NCBI GenBank assembly: GCA_021787335.1
Contig: JAJYMC010000024.1
Coordinates: forward strand, 19,693 to 83,692
Reading direction: 5' to 3'
DNA: 64,000 nt
Source of the DNA: Bacillota bacterium
GTDB taxonomy: Bacteria > Bacillota > Sulfobacillia > JAJYWN01 > JAJZPE01
In this document: piece by piece, positions 26,993-35,916 of the stretch
Numbering within the stretch: position 1 is the first letter of the stretch
Layout: every line of letters starts with the position of its first letter
The notes under the pieces: model-generated
Told to the model about the DNA's origin: nothing
Database searches by the model: none
What the model saw: the letters and a program-made list of their open reading frames with translations, nothing else
Program-made: the position numbers and the translations under genes

Positions 26993-29233
26993 CTAGCCGC
27001 ACTTCGAGTAGCCGCACGAGGTGCAGTGCCAGCACCCGCTCTCATGGACCATCAGGCCGCCGCAATCCGGGCAGGAGATGGCGGGCTTGGGACCGCCGAA
27101 GACATCGAGGTCGAACCGGTTGGAGCCGTTGGCGAACTTCTCGATGGCCTTGCCGATGGCGTCCGGGCAGGAGAGGACATTGGTCTCGGCGTCGACGATG
27201 CAGCCGATGCACTTGATCCCGCGGAGCTGGTCGACGATGGGGTCGATCTGCACCCCGGCCCGCAGGGCGATACTGATGAGCCGGCTCACCGCCTCGGACA
27301 GCGACGAGCAGCCTTCCTCGCCGGTGTTGGTGAAGACCTCGCAGATACCGTTGTCATCGGCGTTCACGGTGACGAAGAGATGGCCGCAGCCGCCGATCCT
27401 GAACTTGCGGGTGATCCCGTGAGTCTCATCCGGCCGCGGGCGGGGTTTGGGGGTCACCGCCATCGAACCCTGGGCCGGCGCGGCCACGGCGGCCGCCGCC
27501 TCGGCGTCGGCGGTGGTCTTGCCGGTGCTGCCGGTGCTGAGGACCTGCTCGTCGCGGCTGCCGTCGCGGTAGATGGTGACTCCCTTGCAGCCCATCTCGT
27601 AGGCCAGTTCGAACACGTGGGCGACGTCTTCCTTGGTCGCCGAGTGGGCGAAGTTGACCGTCTTCGAGACGGCGTTGTCGGTGTTCTCCTGGAAGGCCGC
27701 CTGGATGGCGATGTGGGCCTCCGGCGAGACGTCGTGGGCGGTCTTGAACACCTCACGCACGTCCGCGGGCACCTCGTCGAGGCCATGCACCGAACCGACC
27801 TCGGCGATCTTGCGCATCAGGGCCTCGCTGTAGAAGCCGCGTTCCTTGGCGACCTGCTCGAAGAGGGGGTTGACCTCGACCAGCTTGGTCTGGTCCAGGA
27901 CGTTGCGCACATAGGACAGGGCGAAGAGGGGCTCGATGCCGCTCGAGCACCCGGCGATCATGCTGATCGTCCCGGTGGGGGCGATGGTCGTGGTCGTGGC
28001 GTTCCGGACGGGCTCGCCGTCGCGATAGACGCTGCGGTCGAAGTTCGGGAACGGGCCGCGCTTCTTGGCCAGCTCCCGCGAGGCCTCGCGGGCCTTCTCG
28101 CGGATGAAGGCCATCAGCTTGCGGCCGACGCCGATGGCTTCCTTGGAATCGTAGGCCACGCCGAGGAGGACGAGCATGTCGGCGAAGCCCATGACCCCCA
28201 GGCCGACCTTGCGGTTGGACTTGACCATCTGGTCGATGAGGTCCAGCGGGTACTTGCCGGCGTCGATGACGTTATCCAGGAAGTGCACGGACAGCTTGAC
28301 CAGCGCGCCGAGGCGGTCCCAATCGATCTCGGCCTTCTTGCCCTTCCGGACGACCAGGTGGGCCAGGTTGATGGAGCCCAGGTTGCAGGCCTCGTACGGA
28401 AGGAGGGGCTGCTCGCCGCAGGGGTTGGTGCTCTCGATCTCACCGACCTCGGGAGTGGGGTTGTCGTGGTTCAGGCGGTCCAGGAAGATGATCCCCGGCT
28501 CGCCGTTCTTCCAGGCCATCTCGACGATGAGGTCCATGATCTCCCTGGCCCGGACGCGGCGGGAGACCTGGTTGTGGCGCGGGTTGATCAGGGCGAACTC
28601 GCCGTCGGCCTTGAGCGCCTTCATGAACTCCTCGGTGATGCCGACGGAGATGTTGAAGTTGGTGATGTCCGCGTTGTTCTGCTTGGCGGTGATGAACTCG
28701 AGGATGTCCGGGTGGTCGACGCGGAGGATGCCCATGTTCGCCCCGCGTCGCGTGCCGCCCTGCTTCACCGCCTCGGTGGCGGAGTTGAAGACACGCATGA
28801 AGGAGACCGGCCCGGAGGCCACCCCGCCCGTCGAGAGGACCTCGTCGTTCTTCGGCCGCAGCCGGGAGAAGGCGAAGCCCGTGCCGCCGCCGGACTTGTG
28901 GATGAGGGCGGCGTGCTTCAGGGAGTCGAAGATGGACTCCATCGAGTCCCGCACCGGCAGGACGAAGCAGGCCGCCAGTTGCTGCAACTCCCGGCCGGCG
29001 TTCATCAGCGTCGGTGAATTGGGGACGAAGTCGAGTTCGGTCATGGCCTTGTAGAACTCGTCGGCCAGCTTCTTGACGGCCGGCCCACTCTCGCCGTAGA
29101 GGTCCCCGTCCACCGCGGCGATGTTTTCGGCCACCCGCCGGAACATGTCCTCCGGCTTCTCGACGGTTTTCCCGTCGACCTTCTTGAGGTACCTCTTCTC
29201 CAGCACTGTCAACGCGTTGTCGGATAGCTTCAC
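26993..29233 (-). CDS. nrdJ: Adenosylcobalamin-dependent (class II) ribonucleotide reductase
   Basis: A 746-residue enzyme reducing ribonucleotides using a B12-generated radical, independent of oxygen. Visible motifs: NSPTLMNAGRELQQLAACFVLPV, GGTGFAFSRLRP, the substrate-site segment STNPCGEQPLLPYEACNLGSINLA, GVMGFADMLVLLG and ATTTTIAPTGTISMIAGCSSG. The C-terminal tail carries CPDCGG and CWHCTSCGYSKCG, cysteines that recycle the active-site disulfide. GTG 29233 follows GGGGGGACAG. It lies 169 bp downstream of nrdR on the same strand, so it is plausibly under NrdR control. Confidence 0.96.
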   Translation of the reverse strand: MKLSDNALTVLEKRYLKKVDGKTVEKPEDMFRRVAENIAAVDGDLYGESGPAVKKLADEFYKAMTELDFVPNSPTLMNAGRELQQLAACFVLPVRDSMESIFDSLKHAALIHKSGGGTGFAFSRLRPKNDEVLSTGGVASGPVSFMRVFNSATEAVKQGGTRRGANMGILRVDHPDILEFITAKQNNADITNFNISVGITEEFMKALKADGEFALINPRHNQVSRRVRAREIMDLIVEMAWKNGEPGIIFLDRLNHDNPTPEVGEIESTNPCGEQPLLPYEACNLGSINLAHLVVRKGKKAEIDWDRLGALVKLSVHFLDNVIDAGKYPLDLIDQMVKSNRKVGLGVMGFADMLVLLGVAYDSKEAIGVGRKLMAFIREKAREASRELAKKRGPFPNFDRSVYRDGEPVRNATTTTIAPTGTISMIAGCSSGIEPLFALSYVRNVLDQTKLVEVNPLFEQVAKERGFYSEALMRKIAEVGSVHGLDEVPADVREVFKTAHDVSPEAHIAIQAAFQENTDNAVSKTVNFAHSATKEDVAHVFELAYEMGCKGVTIYRDGSRDEQVLSTGSTGKTTADAEAAAAVAAPAQGSMAVTPKPRPRPDETHGITRKFRIGGCGHLFVTVNADDNGICEVFTNTGEEGCSSLSEAVSRLISIALRAGVQIDPIVDQLRGIKCIGCIVDAETNVLSCPDAIGKAIEKFANGSNRFDLDVFGGPKPAISCPDCGGLMVHESGCWHCTSCGYSKCG

Positions 29234-29366
29234 CTGTCGTCCCCCCGAGCCCACAGTTTCCCCTCGATATCTAATGGGTGTGCGGCGCGTCCGAATGAAG
29301 GAAGCCTCCCGCCCGTGGACGCCCGAGCGGCGGCTGTTTTGCCGATAGAAAAAGCGCTACCATCAG

Positions 29367-29397
29367 CCGGTGCCCGTCTTCGGAGGGCGGGCGCCGG
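29367..29397 (-). terminator. Weak hairpin between nrdR and nrdJ
   Basis: CCGGCGCCCG pairs with CGGGCACCGG with one mismatch. A T run occurs only about 12 nt downstream, so it may be an attenuating hairpin and not a true terminator. Confidence 0.3.
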
Positions 29398-29402
29398 AGA
29401 GC

Positions 29403-29870
29403 CTAGGAGCGCCTTTGGACAAGGGTCTGCAACTGCTCCAGGAAGCGGTTGATATCGTTGATATCCTTGAACGAACGGTAAACGGAAGCGAAGCGGACGT
29501 AAGCCACCTCGTCCAGTTCCCGAAGCCTCTCCATGGCCAGTTCGCCGATATCCCGGCTGTCGACCTCGGACGAGGTCCGGTTGCGAAGCTGCCGCTCGAT
29601 GTCCTCGACGAGGGCCTCGAGCTTGGCCAGGGGGATCGGGCGCTTCTCGCACGCCCGCAGGAGACCGTTGAGCAGCTTGACCCGATCGAACGACTCGCGC
29701 CGGCCGTCCTTCTTGATGACGACCAGGGGGAGTTCCTCGACCTTCTCGTAGGTCGTGAACCGGCGACCGCAGGCCTGGCACTCACGCCGCCGGCGAATGG
29801 CCGCGCCCTCCTCGGTCGGCCGGGAGTCGAGGACCTTGCTTTCCGGTTCCCCACAATAAGGGCAACGCAT
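29403..29870 (-). CDS. nrdR: Transcriptional repressor NrdR
   Basis: A 155-residue Zn-ribbon/ATP-cone repressor of ribonucleotide reductase genes. The zinc ribbon has Cys3, Cys6, Cys31 and Cys34 (MRCPYCG, then [12 protein letters not shown]). The ATP-cone spans about 46-136, beginning [33 protein letters not shown] 29870 gives the standard N terminus; the open frame upstream is not conserved. It reads toward nrdJ. Its promoter carries NrdR boxes, so autoregulation is likely. Confidence 0.97.
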   Translation of the reverse strand: MRCPYCGEPESKVLDSRPTEEGAAIRRRRECQACGRRFTTYEKVEELPLVVIKKDGRRESFDRVKLLNGLLRACEKRPIPLAKLEALVEDIERQLRNRTSSEVDSRDIGELAMERLRELDEVAYVRFASVYRSFKDINDINRFLEQLQTLVQRRS

Positions 29871-29927
29871 CGGCCTCGGCTCCTGTCCATGAAAGAGCGC
29901 TACGACGGGCACCGAACGGCTGTGCTT

Positions 29928-29980
29928 CACTACATTTGGGGCGGCATGTCCATTATATCCCACTAGATGTAGTGTGTCCA
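29928..29980 (-). promoter_or_regulatory. nrdR promoter with embedded NrdR boxes
   Basis: On the minus strand: TGGACA (29975-29980), 17-bp spacer, TATAAT (29952-29957). The perfect inverted repeat CACTA-GATG-TAGTG (29961-29974), matching the NrdR-box form, fills the spacer. A weaker copy (CACTACATTTGGGG) starts at 29928, 33 bp away, about three helical turns. Paired boxes with whole-turn spacing are typical of NrdR sites. Confidence 0.85.
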
Positions 29981-30082
29981 GGGGTGCCTCGGGGCCTCAG
30001 GGAATTTTTTCTAACCGCCCGTTTCGGTCTTAATACCTCGCCCCGGCCGATGGTCCCAAACGGTCGCCGGAAGACGACCGAT

Positions 30083-30112
30083 AGCAAAGGGACGGCGCCG
30101 GCGCGCCGCCCC
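30083..30112 (-). terminator. Probable terminator after ymxH
   Basis: GGGGCGGCGC pairs with GCGCCGTCCC on the minus strand around a 4-nt loop, followed by TTTGCTAT. A second hairpin (30061-30080) follows. The T tract is short. Confidence 0.45.
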
Positions 30113-30173
30113 TGAAGTCATTTCGACACCTCATTCCGACCGCCCCTCCCCCACCTGGCGCTGGCGGCCGAGC

Positions 30174-30440
30174 TCATCTCAGGCGGGAGTTCCTGACCGC
30201 GCCCGCCTGCGCCGGCAGGTCGACGATGATGACATCGACGCCGATCCGGACGACCTTCTCCCACGGGATGACGTAGTCGTCGTCGCCCCCGAAGAGCCCG
30301 AGGACGCGCCCGCGGCCCGGCACGACGATGGCCGTCACGCGCCCCGACTCCAGGTCCACCTCGACATCGATGAGGTTGCCCAGCTTTCGGCCGTCGGAGA
30401 GGTTGATGACCTCTCTGACCCTCAGGTCCGACTTCATCAT
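30174..30440 (-). CDS. ymxH: YlmC/YmxH family PRC-barrel protein
   Basis: An 88-residue PRC-barrel protein: KSDLRVREVINLSDGRKLGNLIDVEVDLESGRVTAIVVPG, then DDDYVIPWEKVVRIGVDVIIVD. The family is common in spore formers and lies near sigG in Bacillus (ylmC). ATG 30440 lies behind GGGGGTGG; a second ATG follows at once. The longer open frame upstream is not conserved. CATATATT about 20 bp upstream resembles a sporulation sigma -10 element, but no matching -35 was found. Confidence 0.88.
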   Translation of the reverse strand: MMKSDLRVREVINLSDGRKLGNLIDVEVDLESGRVTAIVVPGRGRVLGLFGGDDDYVIPWEKVVRIGVDVIIVDLPAQAGAVRNSRLR

Positions 30441-30592
30441 CGCGCCCACCCCCGGAACAATATATGCCGCTCGTCCCGTCGTCGGAATGGTCGGCCGTTC
30501 CCAGGGACACGAAAGGCGGCCCGCCCTCCTCGGGGGACCGCCTTGGATATACGCGATTCTGCCGGACTGCGCGGTCGGCGGGCGCCGCGGCG

Positions 30593-31465
30593 CTACCGCC
30601 CTTCCCCGTCGTCCCGGCCGGCCGCGGCCTCGAACACCCGGACCAGCCGGTCCACGAAGGCCTTGGCGTTCATCCCCGCCGCCCGAGCCCAATCGAGGAG
30701 TTTCCAGCGCAACTCGATCGGGACCCGGTCGGGGTCCTGGTCCGGCTCGGCCAGAAGGGCGAGTTCATCCGCGCTGAGGGTCACCGGGCCAAGGCCGTCA
30801 GCCAGGACCTGCGCCTGTAGCGACCCGCCCGACGCCAGAGCCGGGGCGCCGCCGGGCTCGGTGGCCAGGTCGGTCAGGCACAGCGGCGGGAAGAGGACGC
30901 ACCACCAGTTGCGCCCGGCGCCATCGCCGATGGACAGCTGCAGGGCGTGGTACCAACCGGACGGGACGACCAGCGAGCCGTAGACCCGCGTCGGGAAGAA
31001 GCCCACGCCGACGGTCGCCCGGACGCTGTAGGCCGGGCCGGTCTCGGCCGCCGCCCGTTCGGCCACGGTCGTGATCCTGGCCAGGTGGTCCCGGGCGTAG
31101 GCCTCGGCGGCCTTCGCGTCGTTCAACTTCGCGAACTCCGGCCCGAAGGCGGCCAGGATGGCGTCGCGCACCTTGAGCTTCTGGGCCTGGTCGCCCGGCT
31201 CGTCGCTGTTGGCCCGGACATGCAGCCGGAAGATGCCCTGCCGGTTCAGGTTGGTCTGGTTGTAGGCCACCTGGTTGCGGCCGGCCCACGCCGCCTGAGC
31301 GGAACCCAGGAGGATGGCGACGACGGTCAGGACCGCGGCCACCCGCCCCACCTCGCGGCGCGAGGGCCAGGTCGGACGGCGGAGCGGCTTCGGCAGCCGG
31401 GCCACCGTTTGGTGCATCGAGTTATCGGTCGCCGGACCGGGTCCGGCACTGTCTTCAGCAGCCAA
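30593..31465 (-). CDS. spoIIR: Stage II sporulation protein R
   Basis: A 290-residue secreted forespore signal that triggers SpoIIGA to process pro-sigma-E in the mother cell. An export helix spans about 40-62. Family signatures are FRLHVRANSDEPGDQAQKLKVRDAIL, then VYGSLVVPSG and GAGRNWWCVLFPPLCL. TTG 31465 lies 7 nt after GGAGGT. The C-terminal 70 residues are less conserved. It sits immediately downstream of sigG (19 bp) and 2-3 kb from its partners spoIIGA and sigE, an arrangement that groups the sender and receiver of this intercompartment signal. A hairpin AAGGCGG/CCGCCTT (30513-30544) downstream may end the transcript. Confidence 0.93.
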   Translation of the reverse strand: MAAEDSAGPGPATDNSMHQTVARLPKPLRRPTWPSRREVGRVAAVLTVVAILLGSAQAAWAGRNQVAYNQTNLNRQGIFRLHVRANSDEPGDQAQKLKVRDAILAAFGPEFAKLNDAKAAEAYARDHLARITTVAERAAAETGPAYSVRATVGVGFFPTRVYGSLVVPSGWYHALQLSIGDGAGRNWWCVLFPPLCLTDLATEPGGAPALASGGSLQAQVLADGLGPVTLSADELALLAEPDQDPDRVPIELRWKLLDWARAAGMNAKAFVDRLVRVFEAAAGRDDGEGR

Positions 31466-31484
31466 TGGAAGGACCTCCGTTGCC

Positions 31485-32258
31485 TCAGATATGCTTGCGC
31501 ATGTGGGTCAGGGCGGCCTTCTCGAGCCGCGAAACCTGCGCCTGGGAGATGCCGATCTCCTCGGCCACCTCCATCTGAGTCTTGCCCTCGAAGAAGCGCT
31601 TCGTCAGGATTACCTTCTCGCGGTCGGACAGCTTGCGAAGGGCCTCGCGAATGGCGATCCCCTCGAGCCACGTGTGGTCCTGGTCCTTCTCGTCGCTGAT
31701 CTGGTCCATGACGTAGATGGGGTCGCCGCCGTCATGGTAGATCGGGTCGAACAGGGAGATGGGCTCCTGGATGGCGTCGAGGGCGAAGACGATCTCTTCC
31801 CGCGGGATCTTGAGCTCCGCGGCGATCTCGGTGATGGACGGCTCGCGGGAGTGCTTGTTGACGAGGCTGTCGCGGACCTGGAGGGCCTTGTAGGCGATGT
31901 CGCGCAGGGATCGGCTGACCCGAATGGGGTTGTTGTCGCGCAGGTACCGCCTTATCTCGCCGATGATCATCGGCACGGCGTAGGTGGAGAACTTGACGTT
32001 CTGCCCGAGATCGAAGTTATCGATCGCCTTCATCAGGCCGATGCACCCGACCTGGAACAGGTCGTCGACGTACTCCCCGCGGTTGTTGAACCGTTGGATG
32101 ACCGACAGGACCAGGCGCAGGTTGCCGTTGATGAGCTCCTGCCGGGCATCGTGGTTTCCGGTCCGCATCTGCTGAAACAGGTCGCGCATCTTGGCCGAGG
32201 TCAGGACGGGGAGTTTCGAGGTGTTGACCCCGCAGATCTCCACTTTGTTGACCAGCAC
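31485..32258 (-). CDS. sigG: RNA polymerase sporulation sigma factor SigG
   Basis: A 257-residue late forespore sigma factor. The N terminus VNKVEICGVNTSKLPVL is diagnostic of sigma-G and includes the anti-sigma-sensitive region. Region 2 (NLRLVLSVIQRFNNRGEYVDDLFQVGCIGLMKAIDNFD), region 3 and region 4.2 (TQMEVAEEIGISQAQVSRLEKAALTHMRKHI) are intact. GTG 32258 follows GGGGTGG at 6 nt. It lies downstream of spoIIGA-sigE, as in Bacillus, behind the sigE terminator. Confidence 0.97.
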   Translation of the reverse strand: MLVNKVEICGVNTSKLPVLTSAKMRDLFQQMRTGNHDARQELINGNLRLVLSVIQRFNNRGEYVDDLFQVGCIGLMKAIDNFDLGQNVKFSTYAVPMIIGEIRRYLRDNNPIRVSRSLRDIAYKALQVRDSLVNKHSREPSITEIAAELKIPREEIVFALDAIQEPISLFDPIYHDGGDPIYVMDQISDEKDQDHTWLEGIAIREALRKLSDREKVILTKRFFEGKTQMEVAEEIGISQAQVSRLEKAALTHMRKHI

Positions 32259-32350
32259 CGGCAGCCACCCCACGGTTTCCAGATTCTTGCTGAGCAATCT
32301 AAATTATGTCCTGGGCTGGGTGAGTTTATTCCCTCGCGGCCCGGTAACTG

Positions 32351-32396
32351 GCAGAAAAAGCCAGGGGCCCGACCGTCGTTGCGGTCGGGCCCCTGG
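32351..32396 (-). terminator. Strong rho-independent terminator after sigE
   Basis: A 15-bp perfect stem (32361-32375 with 32382-32396) and 6-nt loop, followed on the minus strand by CTTTTTC. It isolates sigE transcription from sigG, which fits their separate timing. Confidence 0.93.
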
Positions 32397-32463
32397 GGTG
32401 GCTCGTTCCTATTGGCTCGGGTCGCGGGCGCGGCCCGGCGGGCGCCGGCCAGACGGCCGGAGC

Positions 32464-33192
32464 TCACTCCATCTTCTTTATCTCCTTGCGGAGCCGCTTG
32501 ATGATGCGCTTCTCCAACCGGGAGATGTAGGACTGGGAGATCCCGAGGAGGTCGGCGACCTCCTTCTGGGTCCGCTCCTGCCCGTCCTTGAGGCCGAAGC
32601 GCAACTCGACGATGCGGCGCTCCCGGGCGGTCAGCTTGCCGATGGCCCGGCGCAGGAGCAGCCGGTCGACCTCGTCCTCGAGGTTGCGGTAATCGGCGCA
32701 CTCGGCCCCATAGACGTCCGAAAGGAGCAGCTCGTTGCCGTCCCAGTCGACGTTGAGGGGCTCGTCGAAGGAGATCTCCGAGCGGGTGCGGCTGTTCCGC
32801 CGGAGGTACATCAGGATCTCGTTCTCGATGCACTTGGAGGCGTATGTGGCCAGCTTTATCTTCTTGTCGGGGTCGAAGGTGTTGACCGCCTTGATGAGGC
32901 CGATGGTCCCGATGGAGACCAGGTCCTCGATGCCGACCCCGGTGTTCTCGAACTTCCGGGCGATGTAGACCACGAGACGCAGGTTACGTTCGATGAGGAT
33001 GCCCTTGACGGCCTGATCCCCGCGCTTCAGGCGGCCGAGGAGGAAGGATTCCTCATCGGCGCTGAGCGGCGGAGGCAGGGCCTCGGTACTCCCGGCGACG
33101 AAGACGCGCGGGGCCGGCAGGCCGATCGCCTTCCGCAGGCGGACGAGGTTGGCGATGATCGTCCAGCGAAGCCTGGCCAGCGTGCCGAGCAC
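32464..33192 (-). CDS. sigE: RNA polymerase sporulation sigma factor SigE (pro-form)
   Basis: A 242-residue mother-cell sigma factor precursor. The first ~30 residues form a hydrophobic/basic pro-sequence leading into [15 protein letters not shown], the region cut by SpoIIGA. Sigma region 2 ([39 protein letters not shown]) and region 4 ([30 protein letters not shown]) follow. GTG 33192 lies 7 nt after GGGGG and only 2 nt from the spoIIGA stop, so the protease and its substrate are made from one message. Confidence 0.97.
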   Translation of the reverse strand: MLGTLARLRWTIIANLVRLRKAIGLPAPRVFVAGSTEALPPPLSADEESFLLGRLKRGDQAVKGILIERNLRLVVYIARKFENTGVGIEDLVSIGTIGLIKAVNTFDPDKKIKLATYASKCIENEILMYLRRNSRTRSEISFDEPLNVDWDGNELLLSDVYGAECADYRNLEDEVDRLLLRRAIGKLTARERRIVELRFGLKDGQERTQKEVADLLGISQSYISRLEKRIIKRLRKEIKKME

Positions 33193-33194
33193 GG

Positions 33195-34118
33195 TCAAAC
33201 CCCCTTGGCGGTTGGTGGGGCCAGGTCCGGGTGCAGAAGGGCGTTGTAGGAGCCGTCCTCCGACAGGGTCCCGGCATAGACACAGACGACCGCGTCGCGC
33301 CTGCGGGTGGGGCCCCCCGAACCGCGCACCGTCAGACCGTCGGGCCTGAACCCGAGCAGAAGGCCGTTCTCCTTGCCCAACGAGGTGAACGGCACGACCC
33401 TGACTCTGGCCAGCCACGGCTCGGGCAGACGGTCGAGACCGGAGAGGGAGCCGATGAACCCTCCGTCGAGCCCCGCCGCGGGGCCCGCCCGGTAGACCTC
33501 GATCAGTTCGACCGGCAGGAGCGGGGCGATGGCGGTCAGCTCCACCACCACCACCGGGTGTCCCGACAGCGGGTCGCGGAGCTGGTTGCCCGTGTCGACG
33601 AGGGCGGTCAGGTCGGCCGGGCGCCCGTCGACATCGACGGATAGGCCGAGCAGGCGGCCCGCCTCGCGGGTCCGCCGGCGGAAGCTCCCCCAGGCCATGC
33701 GGCCCGCCGTCAGGACGATGGCCAGACCCGCGGCCACGGCCCACCAGCGGGCTTCGGACGGGCCGAGGGCGTAATCGGGCCGCAGGGACGACGCGGCCAG
33801 GTCGGCCACGAGGACGGCCCCACCGAGGAAGACGGCCGCCGAGAGGAAGTACCCGTAAAGGGCGAGGAAGACCGACGGCGTGGTCGGGATGAAGGTCGCG
33901 GCCAGCATGCCCGCGGCCGCCACGAGCAGTCCGACCAGACCACCGAAAGGCCCGCGGCCGAAGACCAGGACCCACAGCGAATAGGCCGCCCCGACGGCGG
34001 CCCCAAGGGCCAGTCGCCACGGACGCGCCGGGTGGCGGGCGAGCGTCGCCGCGGCCCACAGAAGGGCCAGGTCGACCACGAAATTAGTGAACAGAAAGAT
34101 GTCGCCGTAGACCCTCAT
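33195..34118 (-). CDS. spoIIGA: Sporulation sigma-E factor-processing peptidase SpoIIGA
   Basis: A 307-residue aspartic protease of the septal membrane. Five hydrophobic segments lie in residues 5-145. The cytosolic protease domain carries the catalytic motif [12 protein letters not shown] (Asp175, equivalent in position to Asp183 of the Bacillus enzyme). It is activated by SpoIIR and removes the pro-sequence of sigma-E, whose gene follows after 2 nt. The leader from its promoter is about 130 nt. Confidence 0.95.
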   Translation of the reverse strand: MRVYGDIFLFTNFVVDLALLWAAATLARHPARPWRLALGAAVGAAYSLWVLVFGRGPFGGLVGLLVAAAGMLAATFIPTTPSVFLALYGYFLSAAVFLGGAVLVADLAASSLRPDYALGPSEARWWAVAAGLAIVLTAGRMAWGSFRRRTREAGRLLGLSVDVDGRPADLTALVDTGNQLRDPLSGHPVVVVELTAIAPLLPVELIEVYRAGPAAGLDGGFIGSLSGLDRLPEPWLARVRVVPFTSLGKENGLLLGFRPDGLTVRGSGGPTRRRDAVVCVYAGTLSEDGSYNALLHPDLAPPTAKGV

Positions 34119-34247
34119 CCTGACTGGCCCACCGCACCCTGGGCGACGGGAGCCGGTCCGCGGGTGGGCGGGGTTTCCTCCCTATCCAATCCATCCTTAT
34201 GCTCGTCCCCATCGGCCGATGACCGGTCGCGGCCGCCCACAGGGTGA

Positions 34248-34282
34248 ATTATACCGGGAGGTAACCTCCGAAATTTGTCAAA
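34248..34282 (-). promoter_or_regulatory. spoIIG-type promoter with 22-bp spacer and Spo0A-box-like site
   Basis: On the minus strand a perfect -35 TTGACA (34276-34281) and perfect -10 TATAAT (34248-34253) are separated by 22 bp. The spacer contains the inverted repeat GGAGG-TTA-CCTCC. The plus strand over the -35 reads TTTGTCAAA (34274-34282), one mismatch from the 0A-box core TGTCGAA. The Bacillus spoIIG promoter likewise has a 22-bp spacer and needs Spo0A~P bound near the -35. Confidence 0.85.
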
Positions 34283-34284
34283 CG

Positions 34285-34313
34285 AAAAAACCCCGCCGCG
34301 AAGGCGACGGGGT
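34285..34313 (-). terminator. Rho-independent terminator after ftsZ
   Basis: CCCCGTCGCC, loop, CGGCGGGG and TTTTTT on the minus strand. The T tract ends 3-4 nt before the -35 of the spoIIGA promoter. Confidence 0.88.
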
Positions 34314-34376
34314 CTTGGGGAGCGGATATCAGGGAGGGTCGGCGAGGGTCGGGCAGGGCCCCGGGCCCGTCAGGGT

Positions 34377-35420
34377 CTACTTCTTGCGGAGGAAGGCCGG
34401 GATGTCCAGATCGTCCCCTGGGAACGGCTTGAACTCCAGGTCCTCCTGCGGCTGGCCGCGGCGAGGCCGGTTGTCGAAGCCGGTGGCGATGACCGTCACC
34501 CGCACCTGGTCTTTCATGTCTTCGTTGATGACCGCGCCGAAGATGATGTTGGCCTCGGGGTCGGCCGCCGCGGCGATGATCTCGGCCGCCTCGTTGACCT
34601 CGAACAACCCCAGGTCCGGGCTGCCGGTGATGTTCAGAAGGACGCCCTTGGCCCCCTCGATGGAGGTCTCCAGAAGCGGGCTGGAGATGGCCGCCTTGGC
34701 CGCCTCCACCGCCCGGTTGTCGCCGGAGGCGGAGCCGATGCCCATCAGGGCTGAGCCGGTGTCGAGCATGATCGTCCGGACATCGGCGAAGTCCAGGTTG
34801 ATCAGGCCGGGCACGGCGACCAGGTCGGAGATGCCCTGGACGCCCTGACGCAGGACGTCGTCGGCGATGCGGAAAGCCTCGACGATGGAGGTCTTCTTCT
34901 CGACGACCTGGAGGAGCCGGTCGTTGGGGATGGTGATGAGCGTGTCGACCTTGTCCTTCAGGTCGGCGATGCCCCTCTCCGCCTGCTGTTGGCGCTTCTT
35001 GCCCTCGAAGGTGAACGGCCGGGTGACCACGCCGACGGTCAGGGCCCCCGATTCCTTGGCGCACTCGGCGACGATCGGCGCCGCTCCGGTGCCCGTCCCG
35101 CCGCCCATGCCGGCGGTGATGAAGATCATATCGGCGCCCTTGAGGGCCTGAAGGATGGTCTCCCGAGTCTCCTCGGCGGCCTCTCGGCCCACCTCGGGGT
35201 TGCCGCCCGCGCCGAGCCCCCGGGTCAGCTTCGACCCAAGCTGGATCTTGTGGGGGGCGCTGGACAGGTAGAGGGCCTGGGCGTCGGTGTTCAGGGAGAT
35301 GAACTCAACGCCCATCAGGCCGGCGGTGATCATCCGGTTGACGGCGTTGCTCCCGCCGCCGCCCACCCCGACCACCTTGATGAGGGCGAATTGTTCCTTG
35401 TCGAGGTCAAGTTCGAGCAT
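34377..35420 (-). CDS. ftsZ: Cell division protein FtsZ
   Basis: A 347-residue tubulin-like GTPase forming the Z ring. The N-terminal [17 protein letters not shown] is followed by the signature [10 protein letters not shown] near residue 106 and the T7 loop [11 protein letters not shown]. The extreme C terminus DIPAFLRKK is the conserved peptide that binds SepF/FtsA-type tethers. The linker before it is short. AAGGAGGTAG lies upstream of the ATG. No ftsA precedes it; sbp does, behind a terminator. Confidence 0.98.
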   Translation of the reverse strand: MLELDLDKEQFALIKVVGVGGGGSNAVNRMITAGLMGVEFISLNTDAQALYLSSAPHKIQLGSKLTRGLGAGGNPEVGREAAEETRETILQALKGADMIFITAGMGGGTGTGAAPIVAECAKESGALTVGVVTRPFTFEGKKRQQQAERGIADLKDKVDTLITIPNDRLLQVVEKKTSIVEAFRIADDVLRQGVQGISDLVAVPGLINLDFADVRTIMLDTGSALMGIGSASGDNRAVEAAKAAISSPLLETSIEGAKGVLLNITGSPDLGLFEVNEAAEIIAAAADPEANIIFGAVINEDMKDQVRVTVIATGFDNRPRRGQPQEDLEFKPFPGDDLDIPAFLRKK

Positions 35421-35475
35421 TCTGCGGGCTACCTCCTTGCGCCGTTGGGCCCCCCCGGCGGAGCGGGTGGCCTGA

Positions 35476-35504
35476 ACAAAAGACCCAGGCCGTTTTGGCC
35501 TGGG
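35476..35504 (-). terminator. Terminator between sbp and ftsZ
   Basis: CCCAGGCC, loop AAAAC, GGCCTGGG and TCTTTTG on the minus strand. It would end or attenuate the divIB-DUF881-sbp transcript before ftsZ. No consensus promoter was found in the 55 bp between it and ftsZ, so read-through may matter. Confidence 0.85.
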
Positions 35505-35514
35505 CTACTTATTT

Positions 35515-35916
35515 CTAGACGGTCGTGCTTTTCCCTTTCTCAGTTTCCGGCTTTTTCCCGACTTTCCATCGGTCGAAATTCGGCCAAAACCGCAGGAGAT
35601 GTCGGCGAATGGCGCCGAGGTTGAGGAACATGCGGTAGCCGAGGGCGAACAGCGCGGCATAGTAGAGCTCGACGCCGAGCCGGTCGCCGATGTAGGTCAG
35701 CGCCGCAGCCAGCATGGCGTTGCCGAAGAAACCGCTGACGAAGACGACGTTGTCGAAGTTTCCCTCGAGGCCGGCGCGGAGGCCGCCGAAGACCGAGTCG
35801 AGCGCGGCGAGCAAGGCGATGGACAGATAGCGGGCGTAGACCACCGGGAGAGCCACCGGCAGGAGGATCCCGACGGCCAGGCCGGCGGCCAGCCCGAGGA
35901 AGGAGAGCCAGATCAC
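35515..35916 (-). CDS. sbp: Small basic protein (DUF1290)
   Basis: A 133-residue membrane protein with three hydrophobic segments and the DUF1290 pattern (VYARYLSIALLAALDSVFGGLRAGLEGNFDNVVFVSGFFGNAMLAAALTYIGDRLG begins near residue 27). It lies between DUF881 and ftsZ in many Bacillota and is called sbp in Bacillus. The last ~25 residues are charged and cytosolic. Its start overlaps the DUF881 stop by four bases. Function unknown. Confidence 0.9.
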   Translation of the reverse strand: MIWLSFLGLAAGLAVGILLPVALPVVYARYLSIALLAALDSVFGGLRAGLEGNFDNVVFVSGFFGNAMLAAALTYIGDRLGVELYYAALFALGYRMFLNLGAIRRHLLRFWPNFDRWKVGKKPETEKGKSTTV

